This document shows, piece after piece, positions 25,301 to 32,645 of a DNA stretch of 64,000 nucleotides (position 1 is its first letter; each line of letters begins with the position of its first letter). The stretch covers positions 30,246,186 through 30,310,185 of the forward strand of contig OY804585.1 in the NCBI GenBank assembly GCA_963680875.1, in the 5' to 3' direction. The notes beneath the pieces were generated by a model, which was not told where the DNA came from, ran no database searches, and was given only the letters and a program-made list of their open reading frames with translations. The position numbers and the translations under genes were made by a program. The stretch is from Bathymodiolus brooksi. Its lineage: Eukaryota; Mollusca; Bivalvia; Mytilida; Modiolidae.

Positions 25301-28300
25301 TTGAAATTTAATATTGTATGCATTATTCTGGGATGTCTGTTTACCAAGTGTATGATTTTTGTTCCCTTCAAAAATCCAAGAAGGCTACCATGAAAAGACA
25401 TAATTCAACCCTATGGTTAGGGATAGTCTCAGGTCAGACTCTAGTTTATATATTTTTCATCCTATTATCTATTAACATGACTGAGAGGTCACATTTTAAT
25501 CTACCAATCAGAGAAAAGCCTACAAAATCTTTAGATATTGAACAGTATTAATTTAAAGAAGAAGTCAGAGAGTTTCCGAATGAGAATTAAAAATGTTACC
25601 TAACATGACTTGATGCAGGATGTTGTTAGATATTTGTGCATCACTGGCTAAAATTATGACAAAAAAGATTCAACAACTAAACTTAGACTGAAAAAAATAC
25701 ATTAATTTTGTAGGTATTCGAGGAGTGGCTGTTAGATGCAGATTGGTGTCTGAATGCTGGTAACTGGATGTGGCTGTCTGCCTCTGCATTCTTCTTTCAG
25801 TACTTCAGAGTTTATAGCCCTGTTGCGTTTGGCAAAAAAACAGATAAAGATGGAAACTATATAAGGTACAGTGGGCCCCCCCCCCTATTTTACGGCCACC
25901 TGTTTTGCACTGAAAAAGTTGTCTTTATAAGAGATGTCCTTTCTCTTGAGGGGGTTAATTTAGTGGTATTCTACTATCTCAGTTCATCTGAAATCTGGAC
26001 TGGTAAGGTGGGAAGGGCCTTATTAGAGGGGGACTTCTTGAAACACATTGTTAGTACTGTCAAAATATTTAAAACATGGATGTAGTAACTCCTGGTTGTG
26101 TATAAACTTTTCAAGGATAAGCCAGTGGAGAGGAGTACTTAATATGTTCTTAGGTGATAAAACTTGCCAGTGACTTGTGACAAGTCAGTGGTTTCCTTCA
26201 CTCATTAAACCGATCCTGCCACAAATAATCAAATTATTATTGAAATTGGCTTTTAATACCGAAAACTTTAACCTACAAAATTTTGTGTTGATTATTGTTT
26301 ATAATGTATTATTGTTGAAATATTGTTGAAAGTGGCATTAAGCACCATAACCCTAACCCTTTTTATGTATTCATCGTATCAAGGAAAAATTCCAAATGTA
26401 CATACATTTGTATGATCTTCAATGGAAACATGGTATTTCAATCGACAATTTCAGAAATTCAAAATCATCATGAATTGGACTGTGGAAGTTAAGCTCCATT
26501 ATAATATGAAATGACCAATCAAACACCTACAGACAGTGATCTATAGGGTAGGTGTGTTTTTGAATCAGTTTGTTAAGCTAAAAGGGTTGAGTTATGGAAC
26601 TTAATGTCACTTTCAACAATATTTCAGCTATATCGTGGTGGTCAGTTTTATTGGAGGAAGAAAGCGGAATATCCGAAGAAAACCATCGACCTTCCGCAAG
26701 TCACTGACAAACTTGATCATAGAATGTTCTATCGAGTACACCTCATCATGAACTGGGTTCGAACTCATAACGTTTATACTGGTCATAGGCACTGCTTGCA
26801 TAAATAGTTGTAAATCCAACTACCATACGATCATGATCATGACCATGACGGCCCCTAAGCTAATAGGAGATATATATACAAGATTATATGTTCAATAATT
26901 TTGCAGAAATCCTCAGTGATGTAATAGAGTGCTCGCCTTGAGTGATGTAGATCATGTGTTTGATGTCAGGTCAAATCAAAGACTATTAAACTGTTATTAG
27001 CTGCTTCTCCACTAATCATACAGTATTAAGGAGTAAGAGCAGTGGTCTGTTATTTCAGTGAAGTAACAAATATAAAAATCCAACTCGGCTGGTTGGTTTA
27101 GTACAAAACCATCATCATCATCTGACATCATCATTTCCATCAAAAGTAACTGGTTCTCAACATTATAGGGAGCATCGCAAGATGCGAGCTAAACAGCAAC
27201 ATGTGTGTAAGGAGATGAATCAATATATGATCAATACCAACCGGAAATGGATTCTAAGTTTCGACATAGAATGGACAATCGGAGTGAAGTACAGGAAATA
27301 GCCTTTTAATTTGAATAAGAAATAACTATCCAGTTTAAAAATAACAAAACAAAAAATAGAAAGGAAACCGTACAGTTTCTTTACATGAAATGATTAATTT
27401 ATTTAAAAAATGCACAATCGTTAGACCTTCTTGTTTCTCCCCTAAAGAACGATTGACCCTAAAAAAAAGTCGTCCCCAAAAAATCTTCTTTGCAATAGAA
27501 TTAACTGGGTAAGTCGAATTGAAGAACAAAGAAAAATAATCAAGAATAATGAAGAAAAGAACCCAAAACTACTATTTGTACATGTACATGTAGATGCGAT
27601 GCTTGCCTGTAGGCTGTGCCTAATCCATATTATAGCTGAAACATAGCTCACATTGCATTAAACAACAATCAATCATTGACTGACTCATAGTTAGCTTGAC
27701 TTGTATATTAACAATGTTATAGTCAGTGAAGCCTCCCTAACCCTTTGACTTGTATATTAACAATGTTATAGTCGTTGAAGCCTCCCTAACCCTTTAACTT
27801 GTATATTAACAATGTTATAGTCAGTGAAGCCTCCCTAACCCTTTGACTTGTATATTAACAATGTTATAGTCAGTGAAGCCTCCCTAACCCTTCGACTTGT
27901 ATATTAACAATGTTATAGTCAGTGAAGCCTCCCTAACCCTTTGACTTGTATATTAACAATGTTATAGTCAGTGAAGCCACCCTAACCCTTTGACTTGTAT
28001 ATTAACAATGTTATAGTCAGTGAAGCCTCCCTAACCCTGTGACTTGTATATTAACAATGTTATAGTCAGTGAAGCCTCCCTAACCCTTTGACTTGTATAT
28101 TAACAATGTTATAGTCAGTGAAGCCTCCCTAACCCTTTGTAAACTGAATTTCAAGTGTAGTCCCAATATTTTGCAAATTTAACCTGACTAATGCAAACAC
28201 CTGTTGATTCTGACCAACAAAATGGCCACATTTAACAGGTTTCACTGTAGTATTCTTATGTAAAACTATATTTTAGGAAATACTTACCACAGCTTAAGAA

Positions 28301-31300
28301 CTATCCAACACAGTATATCTATGAACCATGGAAAGCCCCATTGACAATCCAGGAGAAAGCTTGTTGTATTATAGGGAAGGATTACCCAAAGCCTATTGTT
28401 GATCATGACAAAGTTAGGAAAATTAATATAGGAAGGATGGCAGAAGCATATAAAAAGAGACAAAAAGGAACAGTCAATGGTAATATCAATATGACTGAAA
28501 TAACATTGTAACATAAAGGAACAGTCATTGGTAATATCAATATGATTGTAATAACATTGTAAGATAAAGGAACAGTCAATGGTAATATCAATATGACTGA
28601 AATAACATTGTAACATAAAGGAACAGTCAATGGTAATATCAATATGATTGTAATAACATTGTAAGATAAAGGAACAGTCAATGGTAATATCAATATGACT
28701 GAAATAACATTGTAACATAAAGGAACAGTCAATGGTAATATCAATATGATTGTAATAACATTGTAACATAAAGGAACAGTCAATGGTAATATCAATATGA
28801 CTGAAATAACATTGTAACATAAAGGAACAGTCAATGGTAATATCAATATGACTGAAATAACATTGTAACATAAAGGAACAGTCAATGGTAATATCAATAT
28901 GACTGAAATAACATTGTAACATAAAGGAACAGTCAATGGTAATATCAATATGACTGAAATAACATTGTAACATAAAGGAACAGTCAATGGTAATATCAAT
29001 ATGACTGAAATAACATTGTAACATAAAGGAACAGTCAATGGTAATATCAATATGACTGAAATAACATTGTAACATAAAGGAACAGTCAATGGTAATATCA
29101 ATATGATTGTAATAACATTGTAACATAAAGGAACAGTCAATGGTAATATCAATATGACTGAAATAACATTGTAACATAAAGGAACAGTCAATGGTAATAT
29201 CAATATGACTGAAATAACATTGTAACATAAAGGAACAGTCAATGGTAATATCAATATGATTGTAATAACATTGTAACATAAAGGAACAGTCAATGGTAAT
29301 ATCAATATGATTGTAATAACATTGTAACATAAAGGAACAGTCAATGGTAATATCAATATGACTGAAATAACATTGTAACATAAAGGAACAGTCAATGGTA
29401 ATATCAATATGATTGTAATAACATTGTAACATAAAGGAACAGTCAATGGTAATATCAATATGATTGTAATAACATTGTAACATAAAGGAACAGTCAATGG
29501 TAATATCAATATGACTGAAATAACATTGTAACATAAAGGAACAGTCAATGGTAATATCAATATGATTGACATAACATTGTAACATAAAGGAACAGTCAAT
29601 GGTAATATCAATATGATTGTAATAACATTGTAAGATAAAGGAACAGTCAATGGTAATATCAATATGATTGTAATAACATTGTAAGATAAAGGAACAGTCA
29701 ATGGTAATATCAATATGATTGAAATAACATTGTAAGATATAAAAGGAACAGTCAATGATAATATCAACATTGTACAGTTAAACCTGTCTAAAGTGAACCT
29801 CCTTGGGACAAACTTTTGTGTCCGGATTAGACAGGTGTTCAGTTTAGTCAACTTTATACAGGTTAAATTAACAAAAATTTTCTACATTAGGACTTTATTT
29901 AAAGTTGGGTTTATACAGGATTCTAGTTTATACAGGATCTGGTTTAGACAGGTTTATACAGGATTCTGGTTTATTCAGGATTTGGTTTAGAAAGGTTTCA
30001 CTGTACAAATTTTATGGCTTTTAATTATGTATGATTCTGGAAATATAAAATTAAAATTTTATAAGATGTGTTTTGCTTGTGGAAAGGAAAAGGATAAAAG
30101 AAAATTATGTAATTTTATTCAAATGAAATTATACTGTTGCAAATATGAACTTCACTGTAATTTGTATTAGCACAATCTAATTAAAATCACATCTCTCACG
30201 TGTTCCCTTTAACCTATATGTCGCAGTATTGTAGATCTGGAAAAAAAACATTACGAGTCACATGCGAGGGACTCTATGACATGAATATTATTAATGATAT
30301 GTCACAGTATTGTAGATCTGGAAAAAAAACATTACGAGTCACATGCGAGGGACTCTTATGACATGAATAGTATTAATGATATGTCGCAGTATTGTAGATC
30401 TGGAAAAAAAACATTATGAGTCACATGTGAGGGACTCTATGACATGAATATTATTAATGATATGTCGCAGCATTGTAGATCTGGAAAAAAACCATTACGA
30501 GTCACATGCGAGGGACTCTATGACATGAATATTATTAATGATATGTCGCAGCATTGTAGATCTGGAAAAAACCATTACGAGTCACATGCGAGGGACTCTA
30601 TGACATGAATATTATTAATGATATGTCGCAGCATTGTAGATCTGGAAAAAAACCATTGCGAGTCACATGTGAGGGACTCTATGACATGAATATTATTAAT
30701 GATATGTCGCAGCATTGTAGATCTGGAAAAAACCATTACGAGTCACATGCGAGGGACTCTATGACATGAATATTATTAATGATATGTCGCAGCATTGTAG
30801 ATCTGAAGAAAAAAAACATTACGAGTCACATGCGAGGGACTCTGTGACATGAATATTAATGATATGTCGTGGCATTGTAGATCTGGAAAAACCCTTTATT
30901 TATTAAATGTATATGATTAATACAGGTTCTGACCTTTTTCAGCCAATCTGATTGCTCATAGCAAATATAAAACAGCTTAGTATTAAATTATAACACTTTC
31001 ATAATCTCCTAATTGCCATTTTCATTAGATGGCATAGGGACAGTCGCGTGTGACTCTTAATGGGGTTGCTCCAGATCTCTCGCGCCGCACCATATCAGTT
31101 AAGGAGAGCAAGCGAGAGAAGTGGTTTTCATTAAATTGGTATTACCATATACATGTATAGCTTTTAAAATATAGCAATATGTTATTGATAGAGCCAAAGA
31201 ATGGTTTAAATTGCACACTTATTTCAAATGCCCATCATACACAACTGATTACGATATGTACATTTCTTAAAGGTCAATTTCATCATAGAAAACAGTTCTA

Positions 31301-31595
31301 CAAATGTAGTCAAACCTGTTTTAAGAGGTCACTTTTGGGACAAAGAAATGTGGCCTTACAAGACAGGTGACCTCTAAAAAATGTCTATGGCAGAACAAGA
31401 AAAGGGTGACCTTTTAATACAGGTGACTGCTTAATAGAGGTGACCACATGGACAAGTTTTACTTATTTAATCTTAATTTCTTTTGTAGATAAATCCAAGA
31501 AAAGAAAATCAGATGATAATGAAGAAACACCAAAAAAGAAGAAGACAGAAAAAAAATCTAAAATCACTGACTTTGTTAAAGTAAAATCTATATGA
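7131..31595 (+). CDS. phr6-4: (6-4) photolyase / cryptochrome-family gene, nine exons, 5' end missing
   Basis: A flavoprotein that repairs UV-induced (6-4) photoproducts with blue light in the nucleus. Exons: 7131-7325, 9999-10102, 11822-11976, 13721-13867, 24176-24340, 24888-25028, 25714-25865, 28277-28479, 31489-31595. They total 455 codons plus stop, and every GT-AG join keeps frame. About 85 N-terminal residues are missing compared with ~540-residue relatives. The order runs from the end of the antenna-binding half ([12 protein letters not shown]) to the FAD domain: [32 protein letters not shown] with both His, [11 protein letters not shown] with Asn near the flavin as in photolyases, and [11 protein letters not shown]. 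The [21 protein letters not shown] block is closer to (6-4) photolyases than to clock cryptochromes. The tail is basic and nuclear-signal-like. A light-sensing cryptochrome role cannot be excluded. Confidence 0.9.
7390..7600 (-). repeat. SINE-A copy (tRNA-derived), decayed
   Basis: On the minus strand it has the tRNA-like head with a GGTTCGA-type B box remnant near 7530-7540, then the body with CTTCTCCGCTAAGCATGCAGC and a CGACATG block. It lies in photolyase intron A. Confidence 0.75.
7804..7853. repeat. 18 bp-arm palindrome in intron
   Basis: AGTTACGGACACTACA and its inverted copy TGTAGTGTCCGTAAC are separated by about 8 bases, a perfect hairpin. A related GTTATGGACCCTACA follows at 7983. 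It is probably the end of a foldback element. Confidence 0.7.
7854..8559. other. AT-rich intron DNA, no feature recognised
   Basis: Intron A continues here. I see no exon, SINE or tandem repeat beyond the hairpin at its left end. Confidence 0.5.
8560..8790 (-). repeat. SINE-A copy (tRNA-derived), well preserved head
   Basis: The reverse strand shows an A-box-like TGGTGTAATTGTTAGCGTGC, a B box GGTTCGAGCCC, and then the SINE body with TTTGTTGCTTCTCCACTAAG and GGGGCGACATGTCT. It lies in intron A. Confidence 0.88.
9032..9195 (-). repeat. SINE-B copy, degenerate
   Basis: Matches other SINE-B copies in order: CTTTCAACAATATTTCAGT, GTCAGTTTTATT, CACTGGCAAACTTTATCAC and TGTACACCTC. Confidence 0.65.
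9196..9547. other. intron DNA, no clear feature
   Basis: Only a short CCAAACTTCCCCCTCTGAT stretch near 9340 resembles another repeat (CCAAACCTCCCCCTTTCAT near 18095). Nothing else is recognised. Confidence 0.4.
9548..9703. repeat. direct duplication, 2 x 78 bp
   Basis: CTGTCGACACAGATTATTAT starts at 9548 and again at 9626. The two copies are nearly identical up to TATCAACGA, and they stand just before a palindromic element. Confidence 0.85.
9765..9895. mobile_element. palindromic foldback element, family H copy 1
   Basis: Arms GTTTTGAAGGTCGCGACATA and the inverse of TATGTCTCGACCTTCAAAAC extend through CATTATCACTAGTATC, about 45 bp per arm with a ~25 bp loop. A second copy with the same flanks is at 59830-60045. 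Confidence 0.8.
9999..10102 (+). CDS. phr6-4: photolyase exon B
   Basis: The acceptor is TATAATTTTCAG and the donor GTATGT. It encodes [20 protein letters not shown] through [10 protein letters not shown], the conserved NGG-PLTY region that follows HTLY in the family. The last base G joins AA of the next exon to give Glu. Confidence 0.92.
10320..10511. repeat. three 64 bp tandem copies
   Basis: Copies start at 10320, 10384 and 10448 and carry CTCCCATGCCATAAAATATC and GGGGAGCAGG. A single related unit is at 31045-31140. A direct repeat (GAGATGAAAAT-TTATTGTTTAGACTGTT) flanks the triplet at about 10220 and 10533. Confidence 0.9.
10600..10662 (+). repeat. SINE 3' tail ending in telomere-like CCCTAACCCTT
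   Basis: TATAGCTGAAATCTTGCTGA and AAGTAGTGTTAAACA precede CATAACCCTAACCCTTT. The same tail closes the SINE-B copies at 26366 and 41541. Confidence 0.65.
10663..11294. other. intron DNA, no feature recognised
   Basis: AT-rich part of photolyase intron B. A short CTTGGACAGTCC / GTTGGACAGTCC duplication at 10829 and 10867 is the only structure seen. Confidence 0.45.
11295..11570 (-). repeat. SINE-B copy (tRNA-derived)
   Basis: Minus-strand head with GGTAGTTGGAATTACAACTA and B box GGTCGAACCC. The body has TCACTGACAAACTTTGTCA, GGAGGAAACCGGAGTAACC and CAACAATATTTCAGTTATA in the order shared by all copies here. Confidence 0.88.
11822..11976 (+). CDS. phr6-4: photolyase exon C
   Basis: The acceptor ATCAACAG has a weak pyrimidine tract and the donor is GTAAAT. 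It encodes [20 protein letters not shown] and then [19 protein letters not shown], matching the family's PGGET-AL-RLE block. It ends in phase 0. Confidence 0.9.
12018..12116 (+). repeat. SINE-B 3' fragment
   Basis: GTGGTTTTCTCCGGGTACT, TTTCCTCCACCAATAAAATGAC and AAATATTGTTGAAAGTGGCG identify the 3' half. It begins 42 bp after the exon C donor. Confidence 0.85.
12246..13536 (+). mobile_element. element C copy 1: hairpin-ended, ~156 bp internal tandem monomers
   Basis: The left hairpin AGCTCACCTTGCC-AAA-GGCAATGTGA is followed by eight ~156 bp monomers, each with TCCTCTGAAACC, AACTTGGTAGGAAGCATC and AACAAACATGGCCGCCAC. The right end has GGTGAGCGACACATGCTCAG-CCCA-CTGAGCAT, a hairpin. There is no coding sequence. 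The organisation is like bivalve 'pearl' non-autonomous elements. It fills photolyase intron C. Confidence 0.85.
13721..13867 (+). CDS. phr6-4: photolyase exon D
   Basis: 49 codons in phase 0. The acceptor is TTATTTTACAG and the donor GTTGTA, which is weak. It encodes [16 protein letters not shown] and then [18 protein letters not shown], the conserved start of the FAD-binding domain. Confidence 0.92.
14038..16003 (+). mobile_element. element C copy 2, left part
   Basis: The same left hairpin as copy 1 begins at about 14043, then about 11 monomers of ~156 bp. A non-monomer stretch at 14420-14525 interrupts one. The copy breaks off inside a monomer at GATTGGTTGA, where element D begins. Its right part resumes at 23672. 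Confidence 0.85.
16004..16831 (+). mobile_element. element D, left part: hairpin plus 172 bp monomers
   Basis: Starts with hairpin ATATGTCTCCCC-CCACTTTTGC-GGGGAGACATAT, then five 172 bp monomers carrying CTCCTCTGAAACTACTGAAC, TGAAACTTGGTAGGTAGTA and GTGGGAGTTATGCCC. It is inserted in a monomer of element C without an obvious target duplication. It is itself cut by a long-TIR element at about 16831. Confidence 0.85.
17423..17667 (+). pseudogene. possible exon inside the long-TIR element, function unknown
   Basis: After CCACTTTCAG, an open stretch encodes [19 protein letters not shown] and [18 protein letters not shown], lysine-, serine- and proline-rich like a nuclear protein. An upstream open segment in the left TIR ([20 protein letters not shown], ending before GTATGT at 16928) could be its first exon. 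The right TIR repeats that segment with a mutated donor (TTATGT). I recognise no family. It could be chance. Confidence 0.3.
17668..18614. other. interior of the long-TIR element, no gene recognised
   Basis: AT-rich. A stretch near 18030-18115 (GACTTGGTACAGGCATTTCT to CCTCCCCCTTTCATTACGG), bounded by the short inverted pair CCGTAATGACC / CATTACGG, looks like a fragment of a dispersed repeat. No coding sequence is supported. Confidence 0.45.
19446..19583. repeat. perfect-looking foldback, ~58 bp arms
   Basis: ATTACGTGATGCTTTTCATA then TTGGCCTAGTTATAGGTCCG on the left are matched by the inverted CGAGGACCTTTAACTAGGCC and TGAAAAACATCATGTAAT on the right, around a ~17 bp loop at about 19513-19530. 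It is typical of a MITE or foldback element. Confidence 0.8.
20287..20779. mobile_element. MITE-like element with ~60 bp inverted ends
   Basis: Left arm 20287-20345 (AATAAATCATGGAAGACAGA to GGATTGGCGGATATTA) and inverted right arm 20721-20779. Inside, at 20651-20718, is another palindrome centred on CCCGTTTTAAAGGG. Confidence 0.75.
22584..22632 (+). mobile_element. element D monomer resumed after the long-TIR element
   Basis: ATATTACCAAGAAATGTTGATCTCC then TTTTGTGGGAGTTAT continues the D monomer interrupted at 16831. Confidence 0.75.
22633..22904. other. segment between element D monomer and element E
   Basis: No recognised repeat or coding sequence. It lies inside the D element by position. 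Confidence 0.4.
22905..23548 (+). mobile_element. element E: hairpin-ended, four 136-144 bp monomers
   Basis: The left hairpin TATCCCCTCGC-CAACGAAGTT-GCGAAGGGATA is followed by GTCCGTCCGTCCGTCAC and four monomers with CATCCTTGTGAACACTCTAG, TTTTGACCAAACTTGGTACA and TTTTCAAGGTCAAAGGTCA. The right end is GGCGAGGGGATATGCCACGC-TTT-GCGTTGCC, a hairpin. It has no coding capacity and is nested in the tail of element D. Confidence 0.88.
23620..23671 (+). mobile_element. element D right end hairpin
   Basis: GGGGAGACATAT is followed by GTTTTTGCCCGC-ATATGTTTTT-GCGGGCAAAAAC, the closing hairpin of element D. Just after it, element C resumes at TTTCTAAAAATCTTC. Confidence 0.8.
23672..24056 (+). mobile_element. 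element C copy 2, right part
   Basis: Two more C monomers and the right end GGTGAGCGACACAGGCTCAG with a CTCAGTGCTGAG hairpin, matching the end of copy 1 at 13500-13534. With 14038-16003 it makes one C element split by a 7.7 kb nest. Confidence 0.85.
24176..24340 (+). CDS. phr6-4: photolyase exon E
   Basis: 55 codons in phase 0. The acceptor is TTATTTTAG and the donor GTAATA. It encodes [19 protein letters not shown] and [14 protein letters not shown], with the FAD-binding QLLWREF motif. It is separated from exon D by a 10.3 kb intron filled with nested transposons. Confidence 0.93.
24341..24887. other. photolyase intron E, no feature recognised
   Basis: AT-rich intron DNA. A GTCACCTGTATTAAAAGGTCAC stretch at 24690-24711 resembles the repeat at 31310-31460. 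Confidence 0.45.
24888..25028 (+). CDS. phr6-4: photolyase exon F
   Basis: 47 codons in phase 0. The acceptor is CTATTTTCAG and the donor GTAAAA. It encodes [12 protein letters not shown] and [20 protein letters not shown], the FAD pocket with the two histidines needed for (6-4) repair. LFLH replaces the more usual LWIS after RGD. Confidence 0.95.
25029..25713. other. photolyase intron F, no feature recognised
   Basis: AT-rich intron DNA with no SINE, tandem repeat or exon seen. Confidence 0.45.
25714..25865 (+). CDS. phr6-4: photolyase exon G
   Basis: The acceptor is ATTTTGTAG and the donor GTACAG. It encodes [20 protein letters not shown] and [20 protein letters not shown]. Asn in NAGNW occupies the flavin-N5 position as in photolyases, where fly-type cryptochromes have Cys. 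It leaves two bases (AG), completed by G of the next exon. Just after the donor, at 25875-25884, is a run of C. Confidence 0.95.
26157..26366 (+). repeat. degenerate SINE-B 3' parts with telomere-like tail
   Basis: CCAGTGACTTGTGACAAGTC then an eroded body, followed by a second tail GAAATATTGTTGAAAGTGGC-ATTAAGCACC and CATAACCCTAACCCTTT. It lies in photolyase intron G. Confidence 0.6.
26583..26856 (-). repeat. SINE-B copy, nearly full length
   Basis: Minus-strand head GGCCGTCATGGTCATGATC, GGTAGTTGGATTTACAACTA, B box GAGTTCGAACC, and the body through CACTGACAAACTTGATCA and CAACAATATTTCAGCTATA. Confidence 0.88.
26922..27180 (+). repeat. SINE-A copy
   Basis: Head GATGTAATAGAGTGCTCGCC with a decayed B box, then GCTGCTTCTCCACTAATCAT, TTTCAGTGAAGTAACAA, TTGGTTTAGTACAAAACCAT and AAAAGTAACTGGTTCTC. 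Confidence 0.8.
27618..27690 (+). repeat. SINE-A 3' tail
   Basis: ATATTATAGCTGAAACATAG then GCATTAAACAACAATCAATC is the SINE-A end. The 49 bp minisatellite starts 8 bp further on. Confidence 0.65.
27698..28140. repeat. 49 bp minisatellite, 9 copies
   Basis: Units of GACTTGTATATTAACAATG, TTATAGTCAGTGAAGCCTCC and CTAACCCTTT, almost identical. Each unit carries CCCTAACCCT, the same telomere-like motif as the SINE tails. It sits in photolyase intron G, 137 bp before exon H. Confidence 0.95.
28277..28479 (+). CDS. phr6-4: photolyase exon H
   Basis: The acceptor is TATATTTTAG and the donor ATG-GTAATA. It encodes [20 protein letters not shown], then [11 protein letters not shown] and [19 protein letters not shown], the end of the photolyase fold. 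The last ~16 bases and the donor are the source of a 51 bp tandem array that starts here. Without splicing the frame continues 13 codons to a TAA, losing the basic tail. Confidence 0.92.
28464..29762 (+). repeat. 51 bp minisatellite that copies a splice donor
   Basis: About 25 units with AAAGGAACAGTCAATG / GTAATATCAATATGA / then CTGAAATAACATTGTAACAT or TTGTAATAACATTGTAACAT. The first unit is the real 3' end of photolyase exon H with its donor (slash at 28479/28480), and every later unit repeats that junction. One unit has CATTG for CAATG, and the last has ATAAT for GTAAT. The period is 17 codons, so each unit has the same TAA in the exon frame. Two unit types alternate irregularly. Confidence 0.95.
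29773..30005. mobile_element. foldback element family F, copy 1
   Basis: It begins TACAGTTAAACCTGTCTAAA and ends with the inverse, GGTTTAGAAAGGTTTCACTGTA. The interior repeats TTTATACAGGATTCTGG-like phrases. A second copy is at 55838-55997. It abuts the end of the 51 bp array. Confidence 0.7.
30217..30895. repeat. 81 bp minisatellite, 8 copies
   Basis: Each unit has ATGTCGCAGCATTGTAGATC, an A run of variable length, CATTACGAGTCACATGCGAG and GGACTCTATGACATGAATAT. It lies in the last photolyase intron. Confidence 0.95.
31045..31140 (+). repeat. single copy related to the 10320 tandem triplet
   Basis: GGGGTTGCTCCAGATCTCTC and CATATCAGTTAAGGAGAGCA match the 64 bp unit at 10320-10511, including its left and right surroundings. 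Confidence 0.55.
31310..31460. repeat. dispersed repeat of GGTGACC / GGTCACC phrases (family G)
   Basis: CAAACCTGTTTTAAGAGGTC, GACAGGTGACCTCTAAAAAA and ACAGGTGACTGCTTAATAGA are three diverged copies of one phrase just before the last exon. Similar phrases occur at 59385-59470. Confidence 0.5.
31489..31595 (+). CDS. phr6-4: photolyase exon I (C-terminal tail)
   Basis: The acceptor is TTTCTTTTGTAG and the stop TGA is at 31593-31595. It encodes 35 residues after a split Asp: [20 protein letters not shown], two basic clusters like a bipartite nuclear signal, then [12 protein letters not shown]. The phase is fixed by the single G carried from exon H. The tail is not conserved across the family, so this exon rests on splice signals, frame and composition. 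Confidence 0.8.
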
Positions 31596-31612
31596 TTAAG
31601 CTTGAAATTGTT

Positions 31613-31618
31613 AATAAA
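31613..31618 (+). promoter_or_regulatory. polyadenylation signal AATAAA of the photolyase gene
   Basis: A canonical hexamer 18 bp after the stop codon, implying a very short 3' UTR if it is used. Confidence 0.6.
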
Positions 31619-31682
31619 ATATGAAAATCACAAACTGTCTTAACGAGTCATTGGAAAAAATCTAATACGGCAAGTCGGAGGG

Positions 31683-31925
31683 GGTATGGTGTTTAACACC
31701 TTTTTCAACAATATTTCAGTTATATTGTGGACGTCAAATTTATTGGTGGGGGAAACCGGGGTGCCAGGAGAAAACCACGACCTGTCACAAGTCGCAGACA
31801 AACTTTATGACATAATGTTGTATAGAATGCATCCCGCCTGAGCGAGATTTGAACTGTTAGTGGTGATGGGCACTGATTGCATCGGTAGTTCTAAATCCAA
31901 CAACCACACAATCACCCTAAGTGTG
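31683..31925 (-). repeat. SINE-B copy
   Basis: Minus-strand head with GTTGTTGGATTTAGAACTA and TCAAATCTCGC (decayed B box). The body has GGGGGAAACCGGGGTGCC and CAACAATATTTCAGTTATA. Confidence 0.85.
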
Positions 31926-32087
31926 TTCCTCCTACACCAAGAGTATGTTTGCCTTTTTTTGTTGAGAAATGTGAACCAATAAAAAAAATAAAAGCTTGAC
32001 TGCAATGAAAAGTGAAAGATGTGTTGCATTTCATCACAGAAGAAAATAAAACCTTTTTAGTTAAGGTGTCTTTGTCTTTACTACTCT

Positions 32088-32275
32088 ATTGGAATCTCAT
32101 TAGTATTTGATCAGAATAATGTGTCCAAGTGGAGCGGCATGTTTACCTGCTGACTGTATTTTCAGTGAGCTGGCACTATTAAAATCCAGCTAAGCGTGTT
32201 GGTCTAGTACAAAGTACATCATTTCATCGAAATGTAACTTATTCTCACTAATTCAATGATTATTTAGTGTAATTT
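32088..32275 (+). repeat. SINE-A copy, 5' truncated
   Basis: Starts in the body near GATCAGAATAATGTGTCCAAG and runs through TTCAGTGAGCTGGCACTATT, GTTGGTCTAGTACAAAGTAC and TCGAAATGTAACTTATTCTC. This copy shows the unexpanded form of the two segments that became satellites at 33088-41172. Confidence 0.8.
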
Positions 32276-32317
32276 ACATATAAAACGTAATATTCATGTA
32301 TATTGCACAGAAAGTAT

Positions 32318-32645
32318 GATCTGTGTCTATGGCGTAATGGTTAGCGTGCTCACATTGTGTGAGGTAGATAGTGGGTTCAAGCCTCTGTCCTGTAAAAACA
32401 AAGACTATGAAATTGGTATTTGTTGCTTCTCCGCTAAGCACGCAGCATTAAAGAGTAGAGCAAAGCCTGGTTGGCTCGGAATCAGAATAATGTGGTTGAG
32501 TGAAGCGACATGTCTACCTGCAGACTGTTGTTTCATTGAGGTAGCACTATAAATATGTAATTTTTATAAAAATGTAATTTTGTTCTCGCCATGATGAAGC
32601 TGAAAAATTGCTCATTTGGAGTCAATAACTCGCTCAGACAGCACG
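32318..32645 (+). repeat. SINE-A copy, full length
   Basis: A box TATGGCGTAATGGTTAGCGTG, B box GGGTTCAAGCC, body TTTGTTGCTTCTCCGCTAAG, and tail GAAAAATTGCTCATTTGGAG. The central segment between TTTCATTGAGGTAGCAC and AATGTAATTTTGTTCTC is partly deleted. Confidence 0.88.

Noticed and set aside
28284..29851. 433- and 482-residue minus-strand open frames over the 51 bp array
   Set aside because: The period is 17 codons, so two frames stay open automatically. The frames are antisense to a real exon and its junction copies.
7131..31595. Clock cryptochrome (vertebrate-type CRY) instead of photolyase
   Set aside because: The [21 protein letters not shown] block and the short basic tail resemble (6-4) photolyases more. 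A light-sensor role is not formally excluded.
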